A stretch of 64,000 nucleotides of DNA from positions 39,145 to 103,144 of the forward strand of contig NZ_WINH01000015.1 in assembly GCF_010993985.1 (NCBI RefSeq), given 5' to 3'. A program made the position numbers and the translations under genes. Position 1 is the first letter of the stretch; the number at the start of each line of letters is the position of its first letter. Shown here one piece after another: positions 19,890 through 28,028 of this stretch. The notes under the pieces were generated by a model. That model searched no databases. It worked only from the letters and a program-made list of their open reading frames with translations, and was not told the DNA's origin. The DNA comes from Paraferrimonas sp. SM1919. GTDB taxonomy: Bacteria; Pseudomonadota; Gammaproteobacteria; Enterobacterales; Shewanellaceae.

Positions 19890-20403
19890 GATAACCACCT
19901 TGAATATCGCTTGAAGTGAGATTTAATAAACGCTTCACCCTTTGTCCAGGACCCGAGGACATCTCTAATTCTAAGGAGGTAATACCTAACTGGTCAAGCA
20001 ACTTAGACTGCTCAATTGTCGATAACATCAGTCCGGCTAATTCTTCAAGGCTGACATTAGTAATGGGCAACAATAAAGTATCACTCTTTAACAGCAGCAT
20101 TTTTTCACCATTAAACTCAGCAGCATAATAATCCCCCTGCTCGCTCACCCGCATATAGGGCGAGTGCTCAGCTAATAGGGTGTATTCATCTAAGTCTTGG
20201 CAAAGTCTAAATAGGGCTGACTTTAACTCGTTGTAATTAAAGGCCATGCCGTTATTCTCAAGTTTACCCCCAGCCCTTACCCTGATGGCATAGTTATGGC
20301 CATGCAAGCGCTCGCGCTCGGTTTCAGAAAAAATAGTAAAGTGAGCTGCAGAAAAATGCAGATACTGGTTATCCACATCAATAATCACATTATCGTTAAG
20401 CAT
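19882..20403 (-). CDS. 6-pyruvoyl-tetrahydropterin synthase-like protein (PTPS/QueD superfamily)
   Basis: 173 residues. The zinc ligands of the family are present (His in HFSAAHF, then both His of LHGHNY), followed by the T-fold pattern FNYNELKSALFRLCQDLDEYTLL and the later SLEELAGLM and ITSLELEMSSGPGQRVKRL. Biopterin-type PTPS and QueD have a catalytic Cys just before HGHNY; here that stretch is ETERER with no Cys, so the mechanism may differ. It sits eight bases downstream of the FMN reductase gene and overlaps the SDR gene. The likely role is making the pterin cofactor of the neighbouring aromatic hydroxylase, starting from the product of GTP cyclohydrolase, which is not in the window. Confidence 0.8.
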   Translation of the reverse strand: MLNDNVIIDVDNQYLHFSAAHFTIFSETERERLHGHNYAIRVRAGGKLENNGMAFNYNELKSALFRLCQDLDEYTLLAEHSPYMRVSEQGDYYAAEFNGEKMLLLKSDTLLLPITNVSLEELAGLMLSTIEQSKLLDQLGITSLELEMSSGPGQRVKRLLNLTSSDIQGGYHE

Positions 20404-20411
20404 GACAACTC

Positions 20412-21002
20412 CTAGGACATCCCATTGGGGTAGTCCCCTTTTGGTAGATTACGACGAACTTGATTCAATGCCGATGCATACTGCTCTAGTAAAGCTAAGC
20501 CATAATCTAAACGTTTAGATAAATATTGCTGGGCGCGCTCGTCATTATTGATCTGGTTAAATACAGTATTGACGTTACGGATAATAAGATGCTCTGGAAT
20601 ATAATTGATGCGACTGTTTTTGTAGCTAGTGGTCCTTAATTCCATAATAGGATTGGCCCCACCTTGCCCCGCTGAAACACTAATAATAAAACCTGGCTTA
20701 TGGGCTAATTCCCCACCACTGAAGAACAAAAAGAAGTTTTTTAAATTAGCTGGCACCATAGAGTGATATTCTGGAGTGACAATCACGATTGCATCGCAAG
20801 CTGCCAGTTGCTGGCTTAAAATCACGATAGCTTGATGATGCGGTTCAGCCAATTGACTTGACCACAACGGCAATGGTGAACGGTATAAATCAACGACAAA
20901 TGTTTGCTGCCCCATTGCTTGCAACCTTGTGACTACCTGCTTCGCAACTTTTAAACTTTGAGAATTGGCTTGCATGGAGCCGATGACTACTGCGACTTGC
21001 AT
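20412..21002 (-). CDS. NADPH-dependent FMN reductase family protein
   Basis: 196 residues with the flavodoxin-like signatures of this family: GSMQANSQSLKVA at the N-terminus (phosphate-binding GSxRxxS variant), TPEYHSMVPANLKNFF, and a GQGGANPIMELRT loop. It should bind FMN and use NAD(P)H. Its position between the aromatic amino acid hydroxylase (whose stop codon abuts its start) and the PTPS-like gene suggests a role in regenerating the pterin (a dihydropteridine-reductase-like function) or in supplying reduced flavin. This is inference from context only. Confidence 0.8.
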   Translation of the reverse strand: MQVAVVIGSMQANSQSLKVAKQVVTRLQAMGQQTFVVDLYRSPLPLWSSQLAEPHHQAIVILSQQLAACDAIVIVTPEYHSMVPANLKNFFLFFSGGELAHKPGFIISVSAGQGGANPIMELRTTSYKNSRINYIPEHLIIRNVNTVFNQINNDERAQQYLSKRLDYGLALLEQYASALNQVRRNLPKGDYPNGMS

Positions 21003-22768
21003 TATTGGGACTCCATTTTAGCCAGCCGTTGCAGCCCGTATTGGCATAACTGAGTGGCTTGCTGTGTTTGTGCTTGTGTGGTCATCAACTGCAGCCAATA
21101 TTCCCTATCAAAATCCTTTAAGCCTGCTGTTAAAGCTAATTCGATAACTTCATAACATAACAGCCAATCAATCTCGGTTAACTGTTTCACTTGATTTATC
21201 CACTGGGTTAACTGTTGCGGGCTACGATTTTGCAGATGCTCCCGCAGCTCTTTGCATTGCTGGTAGCTGACAAACTGCGCAATCGTTGTTTGCGGGTAGT
21301 CAATCAGATTGGCATTGATTGGACTTGCCTCATACAAAGGATAAGTATTTACATCAGCACTACCACCAAATACCGACTCAACCACTTCGCCAACCGCCAT
21401 ATCGAATATCCCCCAACTGGGATCAAACAATACTCGGCCGCTTTGATGAGTAACCACACAATCGCTAAACGTAAATACAATATTTTTATGCTGCTCTCGC
21501 CATATTCTCTTGAGCATGCCACTGACTTTGATCCCTGATACAAATGCTAAGGTTACCCTTTTATCCAAGCAAATGCCCTTCTCAGCTAATTCATCAATGG
21601 TGTAATCACTCAAGCAACGATGAAAGCCCTGTAATTTCCCCACAGGGGTACCAAAACCTGAAGCATGAAAGTCAGTACCATGACCGAGCAATTGTTTATG
21701 TTGATAACTGAGTTGGGTCGGGCCTTGGGTTTTTATATAAATCACATTACCCATTGGATCCGTCATATTCTCAACAAACTGGCCACTAATTTGTATCCCA
21801 GAACTCAACTGCGCGGTATTAACCGTTTGTGCCAACACCGCTTTATCTAAACCACTTTTACCACCAACACTAACGGCCATTTGCTTGGCAAATTCTTCTA
21901 AAACCTGAGTCAAATGACGGCAATTTTTAGCGACAAACAATTGCGGTTGAGTGTTTGTGATGTCATAACTGAAGTTAATGGCATCTAAGTTCAAAGGGTA
22001 TTTCTTTACTTTAGTGTCATCTAAGCAAGATTTAGATTCCCCCAAAGAAGACAGCAAGCCAGCTCCAAATATTTTGTAATTCCCCACTTCGCCGACTAAA
22101 CCATACTCCACCGTCCACCAATGTAAGCGCGACAACAACGCGGCTTCTGATACCTCTGTATTATTAGCTAGGACTTGTTCTAAATGTGCTTGAGCCTGTT
22201 GCACTGCGGCTGCAGTGGCATTGGGATCTTCCTTAATAATTGATAGCTGACGAATGGCCTCGTAGACTGCAAAATCATCCTTATTGGCAATCGCTTTCAT
22301 ACCAAGCTCGCCAAATCGCTGCAGATATTCAGAGTAATCGGTATCGATAATAAAAGGAGCATGCCCCGCTGACTCATGAACAATATCTGGGGCTGGGGTA
22401 TAAAGCATATGCTCAATCGTTCGCATATCCACCGCAATAACCAAAATCTTGTGGGCTTGGAATTCCATAAAAATGGCTGGCGGTAAAAAACCATTGACCA
22501 CTACCGCCCGCCAACCGAATTGTTCTAAAGCATAATTAATTTCTTCAATTTTTGGGATCCTATCAAGGCTGATCCCTGTTTGTTGTAGCCCTTGTAAGTA
22601 CGTAGAATGGGCATTGGGAGCTAAATCAAGGCTTAGTTGAGTCAATAAAAATCGCCACACCGCATGATCTCTTGGCGTATATGACGAATAATCTTGAACC
22701 GCAACAAAGGGTTGCAAATGCTTTGGCAAAGAGGCTATTAACTGCTGTTGTGATGGGGCTTTAAGCAT
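21002..22768 (-). CDS. Long-form aromatic amino acid hydroxylase (phenylalanine 4-monooxygenase family)
   Basis: 588 residues from the ATG at 22768, which overlaps the fumarylacetoacetase-family stop by eight bases; longer in-frame starts run deep into the upstream gene. The catalytic domain is at the N-terminus (about 20-300). It carries the iron ligands His131 and His136 in PDIVHESAGHAPFI and Glu221 in LHWWTVEYGL, as in phenylalanine/tyrosine/tryptophan hydroxylases. Ordinary bacterial PhhA is about 260-300 residues; here about 290 further residues follow (HASGFGTPVGKL, SGIKVSGML, FTFSDCVVTHQSGRVLFDPSWGIFDMAVG). They read like a compact beta domain of unknown role. Expected reaction: Phe + O2 + tetrahydropterin to Tyr. 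No N-terminal ACT domain is visible. Confidence 0.9.
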   Translation of the reverse strand: MLKAPSQQQLIASLPKHLQPFVAVQDYSSYTPRDHAVWRFLLTQLSLDLAPNAHSTYLQGLQQTGISLDRIPKIEEINYALEQFGWRAVVVNGFLPPAIFMEFQAHKILVIAVDMRTIEHMLYTPAPDIVHESAGHAPFIIDTDYSEYLQRFGELGMKAIANKDDFAVYEAIRQLSIIKEDPNATAAAVQQAQAHLEQVLANNTEVSEAALLSRLHWWTVEYGLVGEVGNYKIFGAGLLSSLGESKSCLDDTKVKKYPLNLDAINFSYDITNTQPQLFVAKNCRHLTQVLEEFAKQMAVSVGGKSGLDKAVLAQTVNTAQLSSGIQISGQFVENMTDPMGNVIYIKTQGPTQLSYQHKQLLGHGTDFHASGFGTPVGKLQGFHRCLSDYTIDELAEKGICLDKRVTLAFVSGIKVSGMLKRIWREQHKNIVFTFSDCVVTHQSGRVLFDPSWGIFDMAVGEVVESVFGGSADVNTYPLYEASPINANLIDYPQTTIAQFVSYQQCKELREHLQNRSPQQLTQWINQVKQLTEIDWLLCYEVIELALTAGLKDFDREYWLQLMTTQAQTQQATQLCQYGLQRLAKMESQ

Positions 22769-23753
22769 GATCTTGCTCCGTAATGGCTTCAACCGTTTGA
22801 TCAATACAGCCAAATAAAGAATTGCCCTGATGATCGAGCATTTCAATTTTAATTCTATCGCCAAAGTGCATAAAGGGGGTTTTCGGCTCACCTTGGTCGA
22901 GTATCTCTAACATTCTCACTTCCGCAAGACAGGAACAACCCTGGCTTCTATCGGTATTGGATACCGTACCCGAGCCGATAATCGTGCCGGCAGTCAGTTT
23001 TCGGGTTTTGGCGGCATGACTTATCAAGGTGCCAAAATCGAAAGTCATATCGATCCCAGCGTTGGGCTTCCCCACCAGTTGTTGATTGAGATAACTATAA
23101 ATGGGCAGGTGCAACTTGCCACCGTGCCAGTGCTGACCTAATTCATTTGGAGTCAGTGCCACTGGAGAGAAGCTACAGCTGGGTTTAGATTGTAAAAATC
23201 CAAACCCCTTTGCTAGCTCATCAGGGATCAGATTCCGCAAGGAAATATCGTTAACTAATAAAATAAGCTTAATGTGTTTTAAGGCCTGTTGTGGGCTTAC
23301 GCCCATCGGCACATCATCTACAATCACAGCAACTTCAGCCTCAAAATCAATACCATAGGCTTCATCATGGTGAACAATGGCCTCATGGGGGGCTAAAAAA
23401 CTGTCGGAATTGCCTTGGTACATTAATGGATCATGCCAAAAACGCTCTGGCATCTCTGCTCCACGGGCCTTTCTGACGAGTTCCACATGATTCACATAAC
23501 TGCTGCCATCAAGCCACTGCAGCGCCCTAGGTAAGGGGCTGGCACATAGCGACTCATCAAAGCAGGAAGCGGCGCCTATGTTCTGTTCTATTTCGTCCGC
23601 CAGTCGCTGCAAGGCAGGCTCTATGTTGTGCCAGTCATCTAAGGCCTGCTGCAGGTTCGCGGCTATATGGCTGGCATCAAAATAGTGGGTTAAGGCTTTA
23701 TTCACCACCACTAAATGGCCATCACGGCCATGCTTTAAAGAAGCAAGTTTCAT
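22761..23753 (-). CDS. Fumarylacetoacetate hydrolase family protein
   Basis: 330 residues. The FAH catalytic fold is shown by DFEAEVAVIVDDVPMGV (metal-binding acidic residues), LLVNDISLRNL, LQSKPSCSFSPVALTP, MTFDFGTLISHAAKTRKLTAGTIIGSGTVSN and the end FGDRIKIEML. In this operon it should perform the last step of homogentisate breakdown, splitting fumarylacetoacetate into fumarate and acetoacetate. The start overlaps the VOC gene stop by four bases and the stop overlaps the hydroxylase start, so translation is coupled. The fumarate can feed the nearby fumarase. Confidence 0.9.
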   Translation of the reverse strand: MKLASLKHGRDGHLVVVNKALTHYFDASHIAANLQQALDDWHNIEPALQRLADEIEQNIGAASCFDESLCASPLPRALQWLDGSSYVNHVELVRKARGAEMPERFWHDPLMYQGNSDSFLAPHEAIVHHDEAYGIDFEAEVAVIVDDVPMGVSPQQALKHIKLILLVNDISLRNLIPDELAKGFGFLQSKPSCSFSPVALTPNELGQHWHGGKLHLPIYSYLNQQLVGKPNAGIDMTFDFGTLISHAAKTRKLTAGTIIGSGTVSNTDRSQGCSCLAEVRMLEILDQGEPKTPFMHFGDRIKIEMLDHQGNSLFGCIDQTVEAITEQDHA

Positions 23754-24292
23754 TTACCTTCCTCCATGGAACCGTCATGTAACCAAGCCGCATGTTGGGG
23801 CGCTTTTTTAGTGACATCCCACTCATCCACCATGAGTTGAGCGACTGATTGCAAGCGCTCTAGCATCTGTGGAGTGGCAGTATTGGCAGCAAGCTCAAGG
23901 CGATGGCCATTAGGGTCGAAAAAGTAAATTGACTTAAAAATGGTATGCTCCACCGGCCCCAGCACTTCGATATCCATCGCCTCTAAATGCGCCTTGGTCG
24001 CAAGCAAGGACGCTAAGGAATCCACCTCAAATGCAAGATGCTGCACCCAGGCAGGCGTATGGGGATCCTTGCCCATATCGTCTGAATTGGGTAACTCAAA
24101 AAAGGCCAGCACATTGCCCCTTCCCGCATCTAAAAACACATGCATATAGGGATCGGGGTCTTTAGTGGAAGGCACTTGGTTTTCACTGATTGCCAACAAC
24201 AAATCCATGCCTAATGCCTGTTTATAAAAGGCCACGGTTTGTTTGGCATTATTGCAACGATAAGCAACATGATGGATGCCATTGAGTTTCAT
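23750..24292 (-). CDS. VOC-fold metalloenzyme (glyoxalase / ring-cleavage dioxygenase superfamily)
   Basis: 180 residues made of two beta-alpha-beta-beta-beta units. Candidate metal ligands are His8 (GIHHVAY), Glu in AFFELP, His in WVQHLAFEV and Glu in HRLELA. That pattern fits a metal-dependent VOC enzyme such as an extradiol dioxygenase or glyoxalase. It lies between HPPD and fumarylacetoacetase, overlapping both by one and four bases. The pathway needs homogentisate 1,2-dioxygenase between those steps, and no HmgA-type gene is present in the window. Whether this protein takes that role or is an accessory is undecided. Confidence 0.82.
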   Translation of the reverse strand: MKLNGIHHVAYRCNNAKQTVAFYKQALGMDLLLAISENQVPSTKDPDPYMHVFLDAGRGNVLAFFELPNSDDMGKDPHTPAWVQHLAFEVDSLASLLATKAHLEAMDIEVLGPVEHTIFKSIYFFDPNGHRLELAANTATPQMLERLQSVAQLMVDEWDVTKKAPQHAAWLHDGSMEEGK

Positions 24293-25386
24293 CAGGCCTC
24301 CTTCTCGGCGTTGACCGTTGGATTTAATACCCCACGATTAATCTGATCACGCTCAATCGATTCAAACAACGCTTTAAAGTTCCCCTCACCAAAACCATCA
24401 TCTTGTTTACGCTGGATAAACTCAAAAAACACCGGTCCGATTACGTTTTCTGAGAAGATTTGCAACAATAATTTAGGCTGCTCCCCCGAAGTGCTGCCAT
24501 CAAGCAAAATTCCTCGACTTTGCAATTGCTTAACTGGTTCGCCGTGATTAGGCAGGCGCTCCTCGAGCATCTGATAATAGGTATCTGGTGGGGCGGTCAT
24601 AAACCTCATGCCGCGGCCTTTTAAGGCATCCCAACAGGCATAGATATCATCACAACTAAAGGCAATATGCTGTACCCCTTCGCCATTGTATTTGAGTAGA
24701 TATTCTTCGATTTGGCCCCCCTGTCCGGCTTCTTCATTAAGGGGAATGCGAATACGGCCGTCGGGGGCTGTCATCGCCTTAGAAGTCAGCCCTGTGTACT
24801 CGCCTTTAATGTCGAAATAGCGGATCTCTTTAAAGTTGAATAAACGCTCATAAAAATCTGCCCAATATTGCATCCTACCGCGGTAAACATTATGGGTAAG
24901 ATGATCGATCACCTTAAAGCCACAGCCCTCTGGATACGGATAAACCCCATCAAGATATTCAAAATCAATATCATAAATGGAGGTATTAGGATGATACTTA
25001 TCAATAAGATACAGTGGTGCACCGCCAATACCTTTAATCGCAGGCAGTTTTAGTTGCATAGGCCCAGTAGGGATTTCAATGGGTTCTGCCCCAAGCTCAA
25101 GGGCACGGTTATAGGCATGCAAGGCATTTTTAACTCTAAAGGCCATGCCAGCAACACAGGCTCCGTGTTCCATGGCAAAATAATTGGAATGGCTTTTGGG
25201 TTCATAGTTAACAATAAAATTAATATCACCCTGCCTAAATAAGGCGGCATCTTTGGATCTATGATTGGCAACATGGCTGAAGCCCATCATTTCAAACACT
25301 GGCTCTAACACCCCCTTTTCTAGGGCGCTAAACTCTACAAACTCAAAACCGTCTAACCCCATAGGGTTGTCAAATAAGTCAGCCAT
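24292..25386 (-). CDS. hppD: 4-hydroxyphenylpyruvate dioxygenase
   Basis: 364 residues, usual for bacterial HPPD. The two VOC-type halves are visible. The iron ligands fit His in VIDHLTHNV, His in [11 protein letters not shown] and Glu in [23 protein letters not shown], the last being the strongest family signature. It converts 4-hydroxyphenylpyruvate to homogentisate. It is the first gene of the seven-gene minus-strand operon, directly downstream of the divergent MarR gene and its palindromes. The tyrosine aminotransferase needed upstream in the pathway is not in the window. Confidence 0.95.
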   Translation of the reverse strand: MADLFDNPMGLDGFEFVEFSALEKGVLEPVFEMMGFSHVANHRSKDAALFRQGDINFIVNYEPKSHSNYFAMEHGACVAGMAFRVKNALHAYNRALELGAEPIEIPTGPMQLKLPAIKGIGGAPLYLIDKYHPNTSIYDIDFEYLDGVYPYPEGCGFKVIDHLTHNVYRGRMQYWADFYERLFNFKEIRYFDIKGEYTGLTSKAMTAPDGRIRIPLNEEAGQGGQIEEYLLKYNGEGVQHIAFSCDDIYACWDALKGRGMRFMTAPPDTYYQMLEERLPNHGEPVKQLQSRGILLDGSTSGEQPKLLLQIFSENVIGPVFFEFIQRKQDDGFGEGNFKALFESIERDQINRGVLNPTVNAEKEA

Positions 25387-25431
25387 AGGCTACTCCTTGT
25401 TGAGTACTGCTAAACCTCGTCCTTGTTAAAT

Positions 25432-25471
25432 TAGTTGTTTACGCAACTATTTTTAGTTGCAATTACAACTA
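25432..25471. promoter_or_regulatory. Twin MarR-type operators
   Basis: Two copies of the palindrome TAGTTG-N6-CAACTA occupy 25432-25449 and 25454-25471, with centres 22 bp apart (about two helical turns). They sit in the divergent gap between hppD and the marR gene, 46 bases from the hppD start and about 46 from the marR start. Binding by the adjacent MarR dimer, with autoregulation and control of the aromatic operon, is the natural inference. Confidence 0.8.
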
Positions 25472-25516
25472 ATGTCAACGATTATTATTTAATCAAGGAT
25501 CAGATCAAGTTCAATT

Positions 25517-25969
25517 ATGTCATCACAACACAATAAACCATTACTCAAATTAGAAGCATTTTTGCCCTATAAATTAGCGGTGTTGTCAAACCAAGTCAGT
25601 AGTAATTTTGCCCAAATTTATAAGGACAAATTTGCCCTATCTATTACCGAGTGGCGTATTATGGCGATTTTAGGGGAGTATCCAGGCACTTCTGCCGACG
25701 AGGTCTCAAGCAGAACCAAAATTGAAAAATCAATAATATCCAGATCGGTTGCAAAACTGCTACAACGCCACTTCATTGCTCGGGAATTCGCCCAACAAGA
25801 TAAACGCCGCTCGATATTGCATTTAACCGAGTTAGGCAGAAGTGTGTATGAAGATGTGGTGCCCACCTCTTACGAGTTAGAAGAGCAATTAAAGGCGTGC
25901 TTTAGTGAAGAAGAATGTCACACCTTTAATCAACTGATTGATAAGCTGTATCAGCATTCGCAAAAATAG
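25517..25969 (+). CDS. MarR family transcriptional regulator
   Basis: 150 residues with the winged-helix pattern of MarR: LSITEWRIMAILGEYPGTSADEVSSRTKIEKSIISRSVAKLLQRHFIAREFAQQDKRRSILHLTELG, where the recognition helix lies in KSIISRSVAKLLQR and the wing carries DKRRS. It is divergent from the aromatic operon, with two matching palindromes between them, so it most likely senses an aromatic intermediate (for example homogentisate or hydroxyphenylpyruvate) and represses both sides. Its 3' end overlaps the convergent lipoprotein gene by 44 bases. Confidence 0.9.
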   Translation: MSSQHNKPLLKLEAFLPYKLAVLSNQVSSNFAQIYKDKFALSITEWRIMAILGEYPGTSADEVSSRTKIEKSIISRSVAKLLQRHFIAREFAQQDKRRSILHLTELGRSVYEDVVPTSYELEEQLKACFSEEECHTFNQLIDKLYQHSQK

Positions 25970-27095
25970 GCTGATAACGATTAATAAAGTATGCCAATGC
26001 CAATGCCTGTTGATTAAAGCTGCCAGAGAACAAATCGATAATTTCAGACTGATTCGCCTCTACATAGGTCACCGCCTGTTGAATACTTGTCTTCGCGGCT
26101 GCAGATTGCCCTAACTGGAGTTGCACCATGGCCAAATGGTAACAGGCCATGGCCTGATATAAATACTGCCCCCGAACACATTGAGGCAATAATATCTCAA
26201 GTGACGCTGCTAGCTTGCCCTGCTGCAGCAATTTCACTCCTTGGTTAAGTTGTGCTTGCTGATGATATTCATAACTCGCAAAGGATTGTGGGTAATGACC
26301 ATAACCAAACTGTTGATCGAGCACGCTATTTAGTGGCCCAATGATTGAAGCATTAGAATTTAGAAATAGCTGCTGGCGTTGCTCAGACAGCCATTGCTGG
26401 TAGTTAGACATCACCTGTGCCTCAAGCTTATTGGCACTCAGTTCTTCACTCAACCATCCTTGATTAACCGTATAAACAATGACATTGGCTTGTTGCTGTA
26501 AAAAATCCAGATATTGCTGCAACAGCTGCTTATGCTTAAACGATGCCTTTTCATAATACCCCCATTCTAAGGGCATCGATTGGTGACCGTTATAATGCTT
26601 GGCGCAGTAACTGCTTTTATCTTGAACATCCTTAGGCCAATAAGCGGTTGTGATTTGGTTCGCAATGTTGGTAATGGGCCAACTTTGATTGTCTATCTGA
26701 AAAGAAAATTGATAACTCTGATTGAGCTCAAGCTTGCCGATGGCGGCTTTATAGCGATAGCGTTTGACTCCGTATTGATCCCAAATCTCCCCTTCACAAA
26801 AGGTCATATCCGCATCGGTTATATCAACGTCAAGCTGTCCCCAAAGGATGAGTGCAGAATTAGGATCCGACTTAAAGCCGTTAATTTTGATTTGGTTCGC
26901 TAAAATGGCATTGACTTCAGGCTTGGTTTGCTGGCCAACAAGGGTTAACTGATATGAAGATAGTGGCAATGATACACTCGCTGTTTTACTGCCAACTAAA
27001 ATAATATCCTCACCATGGTAGCTCACCATTTGCTGTTGCCAAAGGCTACAAGCTGACAAAAAAAGAGGAAGCACTACTAACATTAAATGTTTCAT
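25926..27095 (-). CDS. Hypothetical lipoprotein, 389 aa
   Basis: The N-terminus is a lipoprotein signal (MKHLMLVVLPLFLSACS) with lipobox LSAC, so Cys16 should be lipidated. The mature part is mostly helical. In the C-terminal third the segment LLQQGKLAASLEILLPQCVRGQYLYQAMACYHLAMVQLQLGQSAAAKTSIQQAV looks like tetratricopeptide-type helical repeats. Its start lies 18 bases after the end of the lectin-fold gene on the same strand, so they probably share a message. I do not recognise the family. Confidence 0.6.
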   Translation of the reverse strand: MKHLMLVVLPLFLSACSLWQQQMVSYHGEDIILVGSKTASVSLPLSSYQLTLVGQQTKPEVNAILANQIKINGFKSDPNSALILWGQLDVDITDADMTFCEGEIWDQYGVKRYRYKAAIGKLELNQSYQFSFQIDNQSWPITNIANQITTAYWPKDVQDKSSYCAKHYNGHQSMPLEWGYYEKASFKHKQLLQQYLDFLQQQANVIVYTVNQGWLSEELSANKLEAQVMSNYQQWLSEQRQQLFLNSNASIIGPLNSVLDQQFGYGHYPQSFASYEYHQQAQLNQGVKLLQQGKLAASLEILLPQCVRGQYLYQAMACYHLAMVQLQLGQSAAAKTSIQQAVTYVEANQSEIIDLFSGSFNQQALALAYFINRYQPIFANADTAYQSVD

Positions 27096-27113
27096 TACCC
27101 CTCTCCTTATAGC

Positions 27114-27983
27114 TTAAGGTCTTAACACCGGATTTTGCTCAAGCTGATACACCTTTATATTATCATAGGCGCCTTTAGCCAATACCATCAACCTAAAGCC
27201 CCAATGTCCCTCACCCAAAGGTTGTTTATCTTCAAAACTGAGCACTAATTTATCATCCACAAAATAATGCACTTGCCCCTGCCATTTAGTCACGAGCATT
27301 TTTTGCTGAGCTAGCCCCTTGAGCGAAGCAAGGTCTGCCCCTTGAGCCACCAAATTACGCCCCGGTGCTTTACGCATATTGGCACTACCACGAGATGGGA
27401 AAAAGTAAGAAATCCGATACTGCTGCATATCGCCATACATCAACTCTGAAGCCAAACCATAACGTTGCGCAAATCCCTCGGAAAAAATGCTGTCACCGTT
27501 ACTTCCTAAAGCTGAGAACATTAGCATATGTAGAGCTTGGGAAGATTGACTCTGAAAGTCAAATTCAATGGCATAATTTTCGGGCGTTACACGGGTATTC
27601 CAGAAATTGACATGACCGCCACGAAACACCCCTTTTTGATACATCTTAGGGGTGAGCTTAGGGTATTTTTGCGCTGATAATTCGGCCAAGAACTGACCAT
27701 ACTCTTTAGCCAAATTATTATCACTGAATTTGCCCTGCTGGTATAAATCAATCATTTGCGGCTGGAACTCTGGCTGCAAAATCAAACGCTGATTTTCTAT
27801 TTTTGCCACGCCCCAGCCTTCAACTTTCCAATCATTAATTTGTTCAGCTGTGGCAAAATCATAATGCTGGAGCAGCTGCTTTTTAAAATTATCCTTATAT
27901 AATATTGGCTTAAGATCCTCTGCAGCGACAAAACCACTTAAACCAATACCTAAAATTGCTACAATCAGCCTACACATAACCAT
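27114..27983 (-). CDS. Exported concanavalin-fold protein (DUF1961/YesU-like)
   Basis: 289 residues with an N-terminal signal (MCRLIVAILGIGLSGFVAAEDL). The body is beta-rich, with RGGHVNFWNTRVTPENYAIEFDFQSQSS, GLASELMYGDMQQYRISYFFPSRGSANMRKAPGRNL and a jelly-roll-like end LVTKWQGQVHYFVDDKLVLSFEDKQPLGEGHWGFRLM. These resemble DUF1961/YesU-type carbohydrate-active jelly rolls. It could bind or cleave a glycan in the periplasm; the catalytic residues are not evident. The lipoprotein gene follows in the same direction. Confidence 0.6.
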   Translation of the reverse strand: MVMCRLIVAILGIGLSGFVAAEDLKPILYKDNFKKQLLQHYDFATAEQINDWKVEGWGVAKIENQRLILQPEFQPQMIDLYQQGKFSDNNLAKEYGQFLAELSAQKYPKLTPKMYQKGVFRGGHVNFWNTRVTPENYAIEFDFQSQSSQALHMLMFSALGSNGDSIFSEGFAQRYGLASELMYGDMQQYRISYFFPSRGSANMRKAPGRNLVAQGADLASLKGLAQQKMLVTKWQGQVHYFVDDKLVLSFEDKQPLGEGHWGFRLMVLAKGAYDNIKVYQLEQNPVLRP

Positions 27984-27995
27984 CCTTTGTAATAT

Positions 27996-28020
27996 AAAAA
28001 AAGCCCCACAGGAGCTTTGT
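27996..28020 (-). terminator. Terminator of the phosphatase-like gene
   Basis: On the minus strand AAAGCTCC pairs with GGGGCTTT around TGT and runs into a T-run, directly after the 28029 stop codon. Confidence 0.8.
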
Positions 28021-28028
28021 AGTTATTA

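Noticed and set aside
22769..22891. N-terminal extension of the aromatic amino acid hydroxylase
   Set aside because: It lies inside the upstream fumarylacetoacetase-family gene; the overlap of ATG and TAA at 22761-22768 gives a more natural start.
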